Shown one piece after another: positions 41,883 to 49,660 of a stretch of 64,000 nucleotides of DNA; within the stretch, counting starts at the first letter, position 1; each line of letters begins with the position of its first letter. The DNA is from Bog-473 sp963783965 (GTDB taxonomy: Bacteria; Actinomycetota; Acidimicrobiia; Acidimicrobiales; RAAP-2), in the NCBI GenBank assembly GCA_963783965.1, contig CAWAPQ010000004.1, positions 186,001 through 250,000 on the forward strand, read 5' to 3'. The translations under genes and the position numbers were made by a program. The notes beneath the pieces were generated by a model. That model saw only the letters and a list, made by a program, of their open reading frames with translations. It had not been told where the DNA came from and ran no database searches.

Positions 41883-42694
41883 CGGGGGCGCCGGTCGAGT
41901 TGGAGGGCGCCGCGGTGCGCATGGGCGCGCGCGACCTGTGGTCGGCGCTCGACCTGCGTGTCGCCGAGGGTGAGTTCCTGGCCGTGCTCGGCCCCAACGG
42001 CGCCGGCAAGACGACGCTCCTCAAGGTGTTGCTCGGACTCGTCCCGCTGGCTGCGGGCACGGTGCGCGTCAACGGCGCGCCGCCGCGGCTGGGCAACCAC
42101 GAGCTCGGCTACGTGCCCCAGCAGCAGGCCTTCGACCGCTCGCTCCCCATCCGGGCGCGCGACCTCGTCCGCTTCGGTGTCGACGGCCACCACTGGGGGC
42201 TGCCGCGCCGTGCCCGGGCCGTCAGGGAGCGGGTCGACGAGGCGCTCCGTGCGGTCGGCGCCGGCGCCTATGCCGATGCGCCGGTGGGCCTGCTCTCGGG
42301 CGGTGAGCAGCAGCGTCTGCGGATCGCCCAGGCGCTCCTCGGCGATCCCAAGGTGCTGCTGTGCGACGAGCCGCTGCTCGCCCTCGACCTGGCCAGCCAG
42401 CGCGCGGTGACCCGCCTCATCGACGAGCGGCGCCGCCAGTCCGGCACGCCGGTCATCTTCGTGACGCACGAGGTCAACCCCGTGCTGCCCTACGTCGACC
42501 GCATTCTGTACCTCGTGCGCGGGAAGTGGGCCATCGGGACTCCGGCGGAGATCCTCACCAGCGAGCGCCTCAGCGACCTGTACGGCATTGAGGTCGATGT
42601 GGTCAAGGTGCGGGACCGCTACCTCGTGGTCAGCGCCGAGGACGAGCTGCCCACCGAGCCGGGTGCGCATGCGCACCACGGGCACCCGCACTGA
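41879..42694 (+). CDS. znuC: Zinc ABC transporter ATP-binding protein
   Basis: The 271-residue ABC ATPase from GTG 41879 has Walker A LGPNGAGKTTLLK, Q-loop YVPQQQAF, signature LLSGGEQQRLRIAQ, Walker B VLLCDEPLLALD and the switch FVTHE. A histidine-rich tail (HAHHGHPH) may bind metal. It forms the importer with the lipoprotein before it and the permease after it (TGATG overlap). In the Walker B/D-loop the second residue group reads EPLLALD. Confidence 0.92.
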   Translation: MTGAPVELEGAAVRMGARDLWSALDLRVAEGEFLAVLGPNGAGKTTLLKVLLGLVPLAAGTVRVNGAPPRLGNHELGYVPQQQAFDRSLPIRARDLVRFGVDGHHWGLPRRARAVRERVDEALRAVGAGAYADAPVGLLSGGEQQRLRIAQALLGDPKVLLCDEPLLALDLASQRAVTRLIDERRRQSGTPVIFVTHEVNPVLPYVDRILYLVRGKWAIGTPAEILTSERLSDLYGIEVDVVKVRDRYLVVSAEDELPTEPGAHAHHGHPH

Positions 42695-43557
42695 TGGGCA
42701 TCGGTTTCTACCTCCAGTTCGGCTTCGCCCAGCACGCGCTCGAAGCGGCCTTCCTCGTCGCCGTCAGCTGCGGCCTCATCGGACCGTTCGTCATCACCCG
42801 CACCATGTCCTTCGCCGTCCACGGCACGAGCGAGCTCGCCTTCACCGGCGCGGTGGGTGGATTGCTCGTGGCCGACAACCCGCTGGTCGGCGCGCTGGTC
42901 GGCGCGCTGATTGTGGCCGCGCTGATCGGCCTCCTCGGGCAGCGCGCCGCAGAGCGCGACTCCACCATCGGCGTGATTCTGGCGGCGGGGCTCGGGCTGG
43001 GCGTGTTCCTGCTCGGCTACTACCACGGCTACGCCAGCGAGGCGTTGAACATCCTCTTCGGCAACATCTTCGGCATCAGCTCGGGTCAGATCCTCCTCCT
43101 CGGCGTCATCGCCGTGGTCGTGGCCGTGGTGCTCACCGTGATCCGGCGGCCCCTGCTGTTCGCGTCGATCGACCCCGACGTCGCCCGGGCGAGTGGCGTG
43201 CCCACGGGCGTCCTCGGGATCGTCTTCCTCTTCATTCTCGCCATCACCGTGACCGAGGCGGCGCAGATCGTGGGGACGCTGCTGGTGCTCAGCCTGGCCA
43301 TCACCCCGGCGGCGGCGGCTCAGCGCCTCAGCGCCAACCCCTTCGTGGTCACGGTGCTCTCGGTCGTCATGGCCGTGCTCGCGGCCGACGGCGGCCTCCT
43401 GCTCAGCTTTCAGTTCGCGACGGTCAAGCCGAGCGTGCTGATTGTGGCCATCAGCTTTGCGTTCTACGTCGTGGCCCGCCTCGTCGGCCCTGCCGTGAGC
43501 GCCCGGCGGAGGGACCGGATCGTCGCGCCGGACCTGGCAGAGTTGCACCGTGGTTGA
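42694..43557 (+). CDS. znuB: Zinc ABC transporter permease
   Basis: The 287-residue ABC-3 family membrane protein has about eight hydrophobic segments, including FVITRTMSFAVHGTSELAFTGA, the conserved early loop where members have histidine-containing motifs, and TLLVLSLAITPAAAAQRLS. It is the channel subunit of the zinc importer. Its end overlaps the zur gene by 8 bp. Confidence 0.92.
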   Translation: MGIGFYLQFGFAQHALEAAFLVAVSCGLIGPFVITRTMSFAVHGTSELAFTGAVGGLLVADNPLVGALVGALIVAALIGLLGQRAAERDSTIGVILAAGLGLGVFLLGYYHGYASEALNILFGNIFGISSGQILLLGVIAVVVAVVLTVIRRPLLFASIDPDVARASGVPTGVLGIVFLFILAITVTEAAQIVGTLLVLSLAITPAAAAQRLSANPFVVTVLSVVMAVLAADGGLLLSFQFATVKPSVLIVAISFAFYVVARLVGPAVSARRRDRIVAPDLAELHRG

Positions 43558-43963
43558 GCACGCAGAGCACCCGGCCCGCACCGCGCGGCGCACCCGCCAG
43601 GGGGATGCCGTGCTCAACGTGGTGCTGAGCTCGGACAACTTCCGCAGCGCACAGGACATCCATGCTGCGCTGCGGGCCTCGGGAGAGACCGTCGGCTTGA
43701 CGACCGTTTACCGGCACCTGGCCCTGCTCACCGACGAGGGCCAGCTCGATGCGCTGCAAACCGCGGACGGCGAGCTCGTCTACCGCCGCTGCCACAGCGA
43801 GAGTCATCACCACCACGTGGTGTGCCGGCAGTGCGGTCGGGGCACCGAGGTGGAGCTCCCCGACCTGGAACGGTGGGCCGAGACGACCGCGTCGGATCTC
43901 GGCTACAGCGACGTCACGCACACCGTCGAGATCTTCGGCGTGTGCGCCGACTGCCGTCGCTGA
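43550..43963 (+). CDS. zur: Zinc uptake regulator Zur (Fur family)
   Basis: The 137-residue Fur-family repressor has a winged helix with SAQDIHAALRASGETVGLTTVYRHLALL and a metal domain with HSESHHHHVVCRQCGRG and CADC, giving HHHH and paired CxxC structural zinc ligands. The operon context with the zinc importer indicates Zur rather than Fur. It probably represses its own operon from the promoter before znuA. Confidence 0.92.
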   Translation: MVEHAEHPARTARRTRQGDAVLNVVLSSDNFRSAQDIHAALRASGETVGLTTVYRHLALLTDEGQLDALQTADGELVYRRCHSESHHHHVVCRQCGRGTEVELPDLERWAETTASDLGYSDVTHTVEIFGVCADCRR

Positions 43964-43978
43964 GCCGGTCCGCCTCGT

Positions 43979-44866
43979 TCAACCCGCAGTCGAGAACAGC
44001 CCGGCGTCAATGACCGTCTCGCCGCGTTGCGTCTCGGTACGGAAGCGGTAGGCGCCGGGCACCCGATCACCGATGTCCCACAGCGAGATCGTCAGCGTGT
44101 CGCCAGGCATCGTCGGCTTGGAGAAGCGGGCGCGCATGGCGCCGAAGCGTGCCGGGTCCGAGCCGCACACGCTGTGGAGCAGGGCCCGCCCCGTGAACCC
44201 GTAGGTGCACAGGCCGTGCAGGATCGGGCTGTCGAAACCCGCCCGCTTGGCGAACGTCGGGTCGGAGTGCAGCGGATTGCGGTCCCCGCTCAGGCGGTAG
44301 AGCAGAGCCTGGTCAGGCCGCGTCGAGTAGGAGACGACCTCGTCGGGCTCGCGCGTCGGGAGCGGCTCGGCGGCCAGCGCGCTCTCGTCGTCGCCCTCAG
44401 GGTTCCGGGGGCCGCCGAACCCGCCGGCACCGCGAATGAAGAGCGCCGTGCGGGTGGAGAAGGCGGGCTCACCGCTCTCGACATGGCGCGACGCGCTCTC
44501 GAGCACGACCAGGCCCGCGGCCCCCTTGTCGTACATGCCGGCCACCGTGGTCGTGCTCGAAACCGTCCCCGCGGCGGGGAGCTCGCCGTGCAACCGGATG
44601 GACTGCTCCCCGTGGACGAGCATTGCCGGGTCGAAGTCCCCCAGCGACATCCCGGCACCGCCGCCCTGCCCGACGATGGTGGTGAAGGTCGGGAGCACGC
44701 GTTGGCGCACACCGTCGGAGTTCTCCGTCGTGAACTCGAGCTCGAACCCGGTCGGGTCGAGCGCTCCGGCCCCCACGCCCAGGGCGTACAGGAGGGCGTC
44801 CTTGTGGTTCCAGGAGCGCTCGAATGGTTCCGAAATGGTTCCCACCGCATTGAGATTCAGTCCCAT
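43979..44866 (-). CDS. MaoC-like (R)-enoyl-CoA hydratase 2 / 3-hydroxyacyl dehydratase
   Basis: The 295-residue protein has two hot-dog folds. The N-terminal half starts WNHKDALLYALGVGAGALD. The C-terminal half holds the hydratase-2 motif LSGDRNPLHSDPTFAKRAGF with catalytic Asp and His, followed by GLCTYGFTGRALL. This matches actinobacterial proteins like M. tuberculosis HtdY and the hydratase part of peroxisomal MFE-2, which hydrate trans-2-enoyl-CoA in fatty acid or sterol side-chain breakdown. It is divergent from a MerR gene with which it shares an AT-rich promoter region. Confidence 0.9.
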   Translation of the reverse strand: MGLNLNAVGTISEPFERSWNHKDALLYALGVGAGALDPTGFELEFTTENSDGVRQRVLPTFTTIVGQGGGAGMSLGDFDPAMLVHGEQSIRLHGELPAAGTVSSTTTVAGMYDKGAAGLVVLESASRHVESGEPAFSTRTALFIRGAGGFGGPRNPEGDDESALAAEPLPTREPDEVVSYSTRPDQALLYRLSGDRNPLHSDPTFAKRAGFDSPILHGLCTYGFTGRALLHSVCGSDPARFGAMRARFSKPTMPGDTLTISLWDIGDRVPGAYRFRTETQRGETVIDAGLFSTAG

Positions 44867-44911
44867 CGCCGCACTCTCCCTCGTCCGTCGTCGTGCTGTA
44901 AATGACGGATA

Positions 44912-44945
44912 TTGATGTTACATGAATAGATGTTATATTTGTCAA
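44912..44945. promoter_or_regulatory. Overlapping divergent promoters of maoC-like and merR-like genes
   Basis: This is an AT-rich island in GC-rich DNA. Plus strand: TTGATG (44912-44917), 16-bp spacer, TATATT (44934-44939), predicting a start of transcription at or near GTG 44946, so a leaderless message. Minus strand: TTGACA (44945-44940), 19-bp spacer, TAACAT (44920-44915). A 19-bp spacer is the mark of promoters twisted open by MerR regulators. ATGTTA is directly repeated at 44915 and 44930. Hexamers are read by eye. Confidence 0.55.
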
Positions 44946-45371
44946 GTGGATGCGGACGGCCTCAGGACGTGGACGATCGACGACCTGGCGGCGGCAACGG
45001 GTACGACCACCCGGCGCATCCGCTCCCTGCAGACCCTGGGTCTGCTCCCCCATCCCACGCTGCGAGGCCGCACCGGCCTCTACGGCGAACTGCACCGCCG
45101 CCGGTTGGGGGCCGTCCTGCGCCTGCAGGACCAGGGGTTCTCGCTCGAGTCGCTGGTCATGCTCTTCGGCGCGTTGGAGGCAGGGCGATCGCTGGCTGCC
45201 GTCCTCGGGGTTGTGGAGCCGGCGCCCGCGGCCAAGGGCGGCGTCAACCACGGCTCGGATTCGGCCGAGCTCTACGGGTTCACAGAGTTGCAGCCGGCCG
45301 GCGTCGGGCGGCGTCGTCAGCTCCTCTCGGTGGTCCCCACGACCGTGTGGGACGAGAGCCAGGCCTCCTGA
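44946..45371 (+). CDS. MerR-family regulator
   Basis: The product has about 141 residues from GTG 44946; an ATG at 44922 lies inside the promoter elements. It has WTIDDLAAATGTTTRRIRSLQTLGLLPHP, a MerR winged helix, then GELHRRRLGAVLRLQDQGFSLESLVMLF, and a short Pro/Gly-rich C-terminus without metal-binding cysteines. By position it probably controls the divergent MaoC gene and itself. The effector could be an acyl-CoA or related lipid; this is inference. Confidence 0.82.
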   Translation: MDADGLRTWTIDDLAAATGTTTRRIRSLQTLGLLPHPTLRGRTGLYGELHRRRLGAVLRLQDQGFSLESLVMLFGALEAGRSLAAVLGVVEPAPAAKGGVNHGSDSAELYGFTELQPAGVGRRRQLLSVVPTTVWDESQAS

Positions 45372-45423
45372 CCAAGGCGTGCCGCCCGCCGTCACCGTGG
45401 GGCGCTCGGTAGGGTCGGAGGCG

Positions 45424-46224
45424 GTGCCCGATTCTCCAGCCGTCCCGCTCCTGCGCTGGGACGGGGCGCCGAGACTCGGGGTCGACGTGGCCGTGACGAC
45501 CCGGCACGGGGGCGGATCCGCCCGCCCCTACGACACCTTGAACCTGGGCCTGCACGTGGGCGACGACGCCGGGACCGTCGTGCAGAACCGGAAGAGAGCG
45601 GCAGCCGGTTTCGGCGTGGACCTCGACGACATGGTCTTCGCCCGGCAGGTCCACGGCGCCACGCCGGCCCTGGTGGGGCCGGACGATCGTGGTCGTGGCA
45701 CGCGCACCGAAGACGACGCCATCCCCGACACCGACATCCTGGTGACGACGTCGCCCCAGGTCACGCTGGCCATTTTGGTGGCCGACTGCCTCCCGCTGGC
45801 GCTCGTCGACCCGGAGGCGGGAGTCCTGGCGGCCGTCCACGCCGGCTGGCGCGGCACCGCGGCCGGGGCCGTCGGGCGGGCCGTCCTTGCCATGGAGGAC
45901 TCCGGGGCGGACGCCGGCCGTCTCTGCGCCTTCCTCGGACCTGCCGTGCGTCCCGACCGCTACCAGGTCTCCGAGGTGGTGCGGCAGGCACTGAGCGACG
46001 CGGTGCACCCCGCCCCCCTGGACGCCGCGGTGGCGCTCGTCGACGGTCCGGGCCACTGGCTCGTCGACCTGGTGGCGGCCAATCGCCAGCAGCTCATCGC
46101 GAGCGGGGTCCGGGGCGACCGCATCGCCTACAGCGGCGCCACTACGGCCGATGCGGGCTTCTTCAGCGACCGCGCCCAACGGCCCTGCGGGCGCTTCGGC
46201 CTCCTCGCCCGCCTCGCCCGTTGA
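45424..46224 (+). CDS. pgeF: Multicopper-oxidase-like / purine nucleoside phosphorylase (PgeF, YfiH family)
   Basis: The 266-residue laccase-domain (DUF152) protein has ARQVHGA, VADCLPLALVD and AAVHAGWRGTAAGAV, carrying the His/Cys/His metal site of the family. Members act as zinc-dependent purine nucleoside phosphorylase/adenosine deaminase (LACC1 type) and as editing hydrolases of misincorporated serine in UDP-MurNAc-peptides (PgeF). The second role fits the neighbouring murL-murD2. The start is uncertain: GTG 45424 sits very near GGAGG; a GTG at 45397 is an alternative. Confidence 0.85.
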   Translation: MPDSPAVPLLRWDGAPRLGVDVAVTTRHGGGSARPYDTLNLGLHVGDDAGTVVQNRKRAAAGFGVDLDDMVFARQVHGATPALVGPDDRGRGTRTEDDAIPDTDILVTTSPQVTLAILVADCLPLALVDPEAGVLAAVHAGWRGTAAGAVGRAVLAMEDSGADAGRLCAFLGPAVRPDRYQVSEVVRQALSDAVHPAPLDAAVALVDGPGHWLVDLVAANRQQLIASGVRGDRIAYSGATTADAGFFSDRAQRPCGRFGLLARLAR

Positions 46225-46260
46225 CGTCGGGGTGAGGCGGACTGCGCCGTAGCATGGGCA

Positions 46261-46278
46261 GGCCCGGATCGCCGGGCC
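46261..46278 (+). terminator. Hairpin after pgeF
   Basis: GGCCCGG-ATCG-CCGGGCC is a perfect 7-bp stem with a tetraloop, between the pgeF stop and the murL start (17 bp upstream of it). No T-run follows. It may weakly terminate pgeF transcripts or structure the murL leader. Confidence 0.4.
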
Positions 46279-46294
46279 GCTCCTCCCCCTTCGC

Positions 46295-47629
46295 ATGCCA
46301 CCATCCGACCGGTTCCGCTATGACGGATTCACCATCGATCCGGCGGGCTCGGTCGTGCACTGCCGCTACGCAACCGGCCGCCATACCTTCACGGAACGCT
46401 TCACGTTCGCCGGCAACGGCGACTGGCAGGATCCCGCGGTGGTGGCCGCCGTGCGCCTCCTCTACCTGCTGGCCGGCGTGTCCTACTACAAGACGACGGC
46501 CGCCCCCCTGCTCGACCTGGGCCTGCTGCCGACGACGGCGATGGAGAGGGAGTTCCTGCGCACCTTCTACGTCAACGGGCTGGCGGAGTTCGCGTACCGC
46601 AACGGCCTCGATCTGCGCGGCATGCGGGTGGAAGGCCCCGATGCGGCCACCCCCTCGGCGGTCGCCTACGAACCCGAGCCCGGTCGGCCACTGATTCCGT
46701 TCGGCGGCGGCATCGATTCCATCGTGACCGTCGCGGCGGTGACGCCCGATCACCCCGATGCCGCGCTGTGCGTCGTGGCGCCACCGGGCGCCCGCTTCGC
46801 CGCCATTGAGGACGCCGCCGCCGTGACCGGTCTGCCGGTGACGCGCATCGAACGGACCATCGACCCCCAGGTCCGCCGCTCGGCCGAGCTCGGGTTCCTC
46901 AACGGGCACGTGCCCGTCACGGCCGTCATCACCGCCGCGGCGCTGGTGGCCGCGGTCCTGGAACGACGGGACGCGGTCGTGCTCTCCAACGAGTGGTCCG
47001 CCTCGGTGCCCACCGTGGTGGCCGATGGCCTCGCCGTCAACCACCAGTGGTCGAAGGGCGCGGAGTTCGAGCAGGCGTTCGGCGAGCTGGTCCTGTCCAC
47101 GCTGGGCCCGGGCGTCTCGGTGTTCTCCTACCTGCGACCGCGTACCGAGTTGTGGGTGGCGGCGCAGTTCGGGCAGCTGCCGGAGTACCACCACGTCTTT
47201 CGCAGCTGCAACCGCGCCTTCCACCAGGACCCGGCCGAACGCCTCGACCACTGGTGCGGCCGCTGCGACAAGTGTTGCTTCGTGGACCTCGTCCTGGCCC
47301 CGTTCATGGACCGCGTGGACCTCGAAGCCGTGTTCGCCGGCGAGGAGCCGCTGCAACAGCCCGCCAACGAGGAACGCTTCCGGACACTGCTCGGCTTGGG
47401 CCTCGGCCTCAAGCCGTTCGAATGCGTCGGGGACACCGACGAGTGCCGGGCGGCCACGCTGCTGGCGGCGCAGCGACCGGACAGGGCGGGCACCGATCTG
47501 TTGACGCGGCTGCGCGCCGAGCTGCCGGCGGCCGCCTCCGCCGACCTCGCGGCCCAGCTGCAGCCGCGCGGCACCCACCGCATTCCGGACCGCTATGCGC
47601 CAGCCGATCTCCTGGTCCGCGCTCGCTGA
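46295..47629 (+). CDS. murL: MurL-like UDP-MurNAc-L-Ala-L-Glu epimerase
   Basis: The 444-residue protein resembles MurL, described in Xanthomonas, which uses ATP and Mg2+ to epimerise the terminal L-Glu of UDP-MurNAc-L-Ala-L-Glu to D-Glu. Visible features are LYLLAGVSYYKTTAAP (56-71), the modified PP-loop PFGGGIDSIVT (135-145; GGGIDS where many have SGGxDS), LSNEWSASVPT, FSYLRPRTELWVAAQFG and a cysteine cluster WCGRCDKCC (320-328). It is followed by murD2 with a 35-bp overlap, the same pairing as in Xanthomonas. The family call rests on remembered motifs and the pairing, not on a search. Confidence 0.8.
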   Translation: MPPSDRFRYDGFTIDPAGSVVHCRYATGRHTFTERFTFAGNGDWQDPAVVAAVRLLYLLAGVSYYKTTAAPLLDLGLLPTTAMEREFLRTFYVNGLAEFAYRNGLDLRGMRVEGPDAATPSAVAYEPEPGRPLIPFGGGIDSIVTVAAVTPDHPDAALCVVAPPGARFAAIEDAAAVTGLPVTRIERTIDPQVRRSAELGFLNGHVPVTAVITAAALVAAVLERRDAVVLSNEWSASVPTVVADGLAVNHQWSKGAEFEQAFGELVLSTLGPGVSVFSYLRPRTELWVAAQFGQLPEYHHVFRSCNRAFHQDPAERLDHWCGRCDKCCFVDLVLAPFMDRVDLEAVFAGEEPLQQPANEERFRTLLGLGLGLKPFECVGDTDECRAATLLAAQRPDRAGTDLLTRLRAELPAAASADLAAQLQPRGTHRIPDRYAPADLLVRAR

Positions 47630-48920
47630 CGCGTCCGTCGGCGTCTGGGGGCTGGGCGTCGAGGGACAGGCCAGCCTCCGCCGGCTGCGCGCCATGGGCC
47701 GCGAGGCCGTCCTCGTCGACGACGCGCCCGCCGCACCCGCCCTCGACGGGCTCGAGGTGCTGGCGACCGGGGCGGGCGGCCTGGGCGCGCTCGGTCGCTG
47801 TGACGTGGTGGTGAAAGGCCCGGGCATCAGCCGCTACCGGCCCGAGGTCGCGCAGCTCGAGGAGGCCGGGGTCGCCGTCTGCGGCGGGCTGGGGCTGTTC
47901 ATGGCTGAGGCCGAGCCGAGCCGGGTGGCCTGCGTCACCGGGACGAAGGGGAAGAGCACCACGACCGCACTGGCCGTTCACCTGCTCGCCGGGCTCGGCC
48001 AGGACGCCCGCGCAGGGGGCAACATCGGGGTTCCACCCTGGGACCCCGCCGGGCCCGAGCCGGAGTACTGGATCATTGAGACGTCCAGCTTCCAGGTGCC
48101 GGATCTGCACAACGCGCCGTCGGTGGTGGCCGTCACCTCCCTGTCGCCGGACCATCTCGACTGGCACGGGACCGTCGAGCGCTACTACGCCGACAAATTG
48201 TCGCTCTGCACCAAGCCCGGGGTGGCGCTGGCCCTCGCCACCGGCGCGGACGCGGAACTGCGCGCGCAGGCCGGCCTCCTCGGTCCCCGCCTCCGCTGGG
48301 TCAGCGATGCCGAGGTGGAGCGGGGCACCCGTTGGTCAGCGTCCCTCGGCCTGACCGGGCCGCACAACGCGCGCAACGCAGCGATCGCCCGCGCCGTGCT
48401 CGAGGGCCTCGACATTCCCGGCGCGTCGGACGAGGGCCGTCTGGCCGAGGCGGCGCACGGCTTCGGCGGGCTGCCGAGCCGCTGCCGCTCGCTCGGCTCC
48501 GTGGGAGCGGTCGAGTTCGTGGACGACAGCCTGTCGACCAACGTCCTGCCGGCCCAGGCGGCGCTGCAGGGGTTCGCCGACCGACCCGTGGCGCTCCTCG
48601 TCGGCGGGCACGATCGGGGGCTCGACTACGCACCCCTTGGCCGGACGATCGCGGCACGCGCCGCGCCCACGCTCGTCGTCACCATGCCGGACAACGGGCC
48701 CCGCATCGGCCGAGCCGTACGCGACGCCACGGGTGGGCGGGTCGAGGTGCGCGACGCTTCGGACCTGGACGCCGCGGTCGACATGGCCTACGAATGGGCT
48801 CCGGCGGGCGCAGTGGTCCTGCTGTCGCCCGCCGCTCCGAGCTTCGGGCGCTACGGCGACTACCGGGAGCGTGCGGCTGCGTTCGCCTCGGCGGCGGGCC
48901 GGCTGGGGACGCTCACGTGA
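47595..48920 (+). CDS. murD2: Mur ligase, MurD2-like (UDP-MurNAc-L-Ala:L-glutamate ligase)
   Basis: The 441-residue Mur ligase has an N-terminal Rossmann-like UDP domain (VGVWGLGVEGQASLRRL), the ATP site VTGTKGKSTTTALA (116-122), the central SPDHLDWHGT, and the C-terminal domain with VGGHDRGLDYAPL and LLSPAAPSFGRYGDY. It adds glutamate to UDP-MurNAc-L-Ala. Because it overlaps murL by 35 bp, it is likely the L-Glu-specific MurD2 version whose product MurL epimerises. MurD and MurD2 cannot be told apart by eye, so specificity rests on context. Confidence 0.85.
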   Translation: MRQPISWSALADASVGVWGLGVEGQASLRRLRAMGREAVLVDDAPAAPALDGLEVLATGAGGLGALGRCDVVVKGPGISRYRPEVAQLEEAGVAVCGGLGLFMAEAEPSRVACVTGTKGKSTTTALAVHLLAGLGQDARAGGNIGVPPWDPAGPEPEYWIIETSSFQVPDLHNAPSVVAVTSLSPDHLDWHGTVERYYADKLSLCTKPGVALALATGADAELRAQAGLLGPRLRWVSDAEVERGTRWSASLGLTGPHNARNAAIARAVLEGLDIPGASDEGRLAEAAHGFGGLPSRCRSLGSVGAVEFVDDSLSTNVLPAQAALQGFADRPVALLVGGHDRGLDYAPLGRTIAARAAPTLVVTMPDNGPRIGRAVRDATGGRVEVRDASDLDAAVDMAYEWAPAGAVVLLSPAAPSFGRYGDYRERAAAFASAAGRLGTLT

Positions 48921-48926
48921 GCAGCG

Positions 48927-49586
48927 TCAGCGGGTTGCCCCCGCAGGCGCCAGCTCTTCACGCTCGCTGAGGAAGAGCCACCACGAGTCGGCCGAGACGG
49001 TGGCGGCCGCCTGGACGACATCGGGGTCGGCATTGAGCGCCGTCAACGCGTCCATCGACCAGCCCGCGTGCTCCACTTCCTGCGTGCGGTGCACGTCCCA
49101 GAAGCGGGTGCCATCCTCCTCGAAGCCGTAGTGCCGACGGAGCCCGTCGCCCTTGGACACCGCGATGTCGGCCGCCTGCACCTCGTAGGCAGCCACCATG
49201 GCCAGCGCGGCAACGGGGTCGTTCGCAGCTGTCGTGCGCACGACGGAGAGCAACGCCGCGGTCGACGGTGTGGCCGGCGCGTCCGGCCTTGCGCCGGTCG
49301 CCCCCGCGAAGGTCTCGAAGAGCTCCGTGTGCGGTTCGGGCGAACCGAGCTCGTCGGCCAGGTTCGCCTCGACCAACTCACGGGCGCGCCCCGGCGGCAA
49401 CGCGGCGGCGATGGCTGCCAGGGTGACAGGGAGCTCACGCTCAATGTGGCGGTACTGCTCGGCATAGGCGGCCAACTCACCCTCGGTGAGGGTGCCGGCT
49501 TCCCAGCGACGGTAAAAGGGGTGTGTGAGCAAGTGACGCCCGACAATCGCCTCCGCGAGCACCTCGTGCATCGGTTGCGTGTGCAT
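48927..49586 (-). CDS. CADD-like heme-oxygenase-fold diiron protein
   Basis: The 219-residue helical-bundle protein retains nearly every position known from Chlamydia CADD, a self-sacrificing p-aminobenzoate synthase: Tyr25 (HPFYRRW), Glu79 and His86 (ADELGSPEPH), Tyr134-Glu135 (AAYEVQ), Lys145 (SKGDGLRRHYG), His166, Glu170 and His173 (DVHRTQEVEH). CADD has Asp at the Glu170 position. The metal-ligand set supports an iron-dependent oxidase of this superfamily. Whether it makes p-aminobenzoate for the folP in this window, or acts on another substrate as PqqC/TenA-like relatives do, is open. It is convergent with murD2. Confidence 0.8.
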   Translation of the reverse strand: MHTQPMHEVLAEAIVGRHLLTHPFYRRWEAGTLTEGELAAYAEQYRHIERELPVTLAAIAAALPPGRARELVEANLADELGSPEPHTELFETFAGATGARPDAPATPSTAALLSVVRTTAANDPVAALAMVAAYEVQAADIAVSKGDGLRRHYGFEEDGTRFWDVHRTQEVEHAGWSMDALTALNADPDVVQAAATVSADSWWLFLSEREELAPAGATR

Positions 49587-49660
49587 CGGATGACCTTATC
49601 CGCTCCCCATCGCACGTCAACTGGGCCGGGCAGGGTCGGGGGAGCGGCCACAATCAGGGC

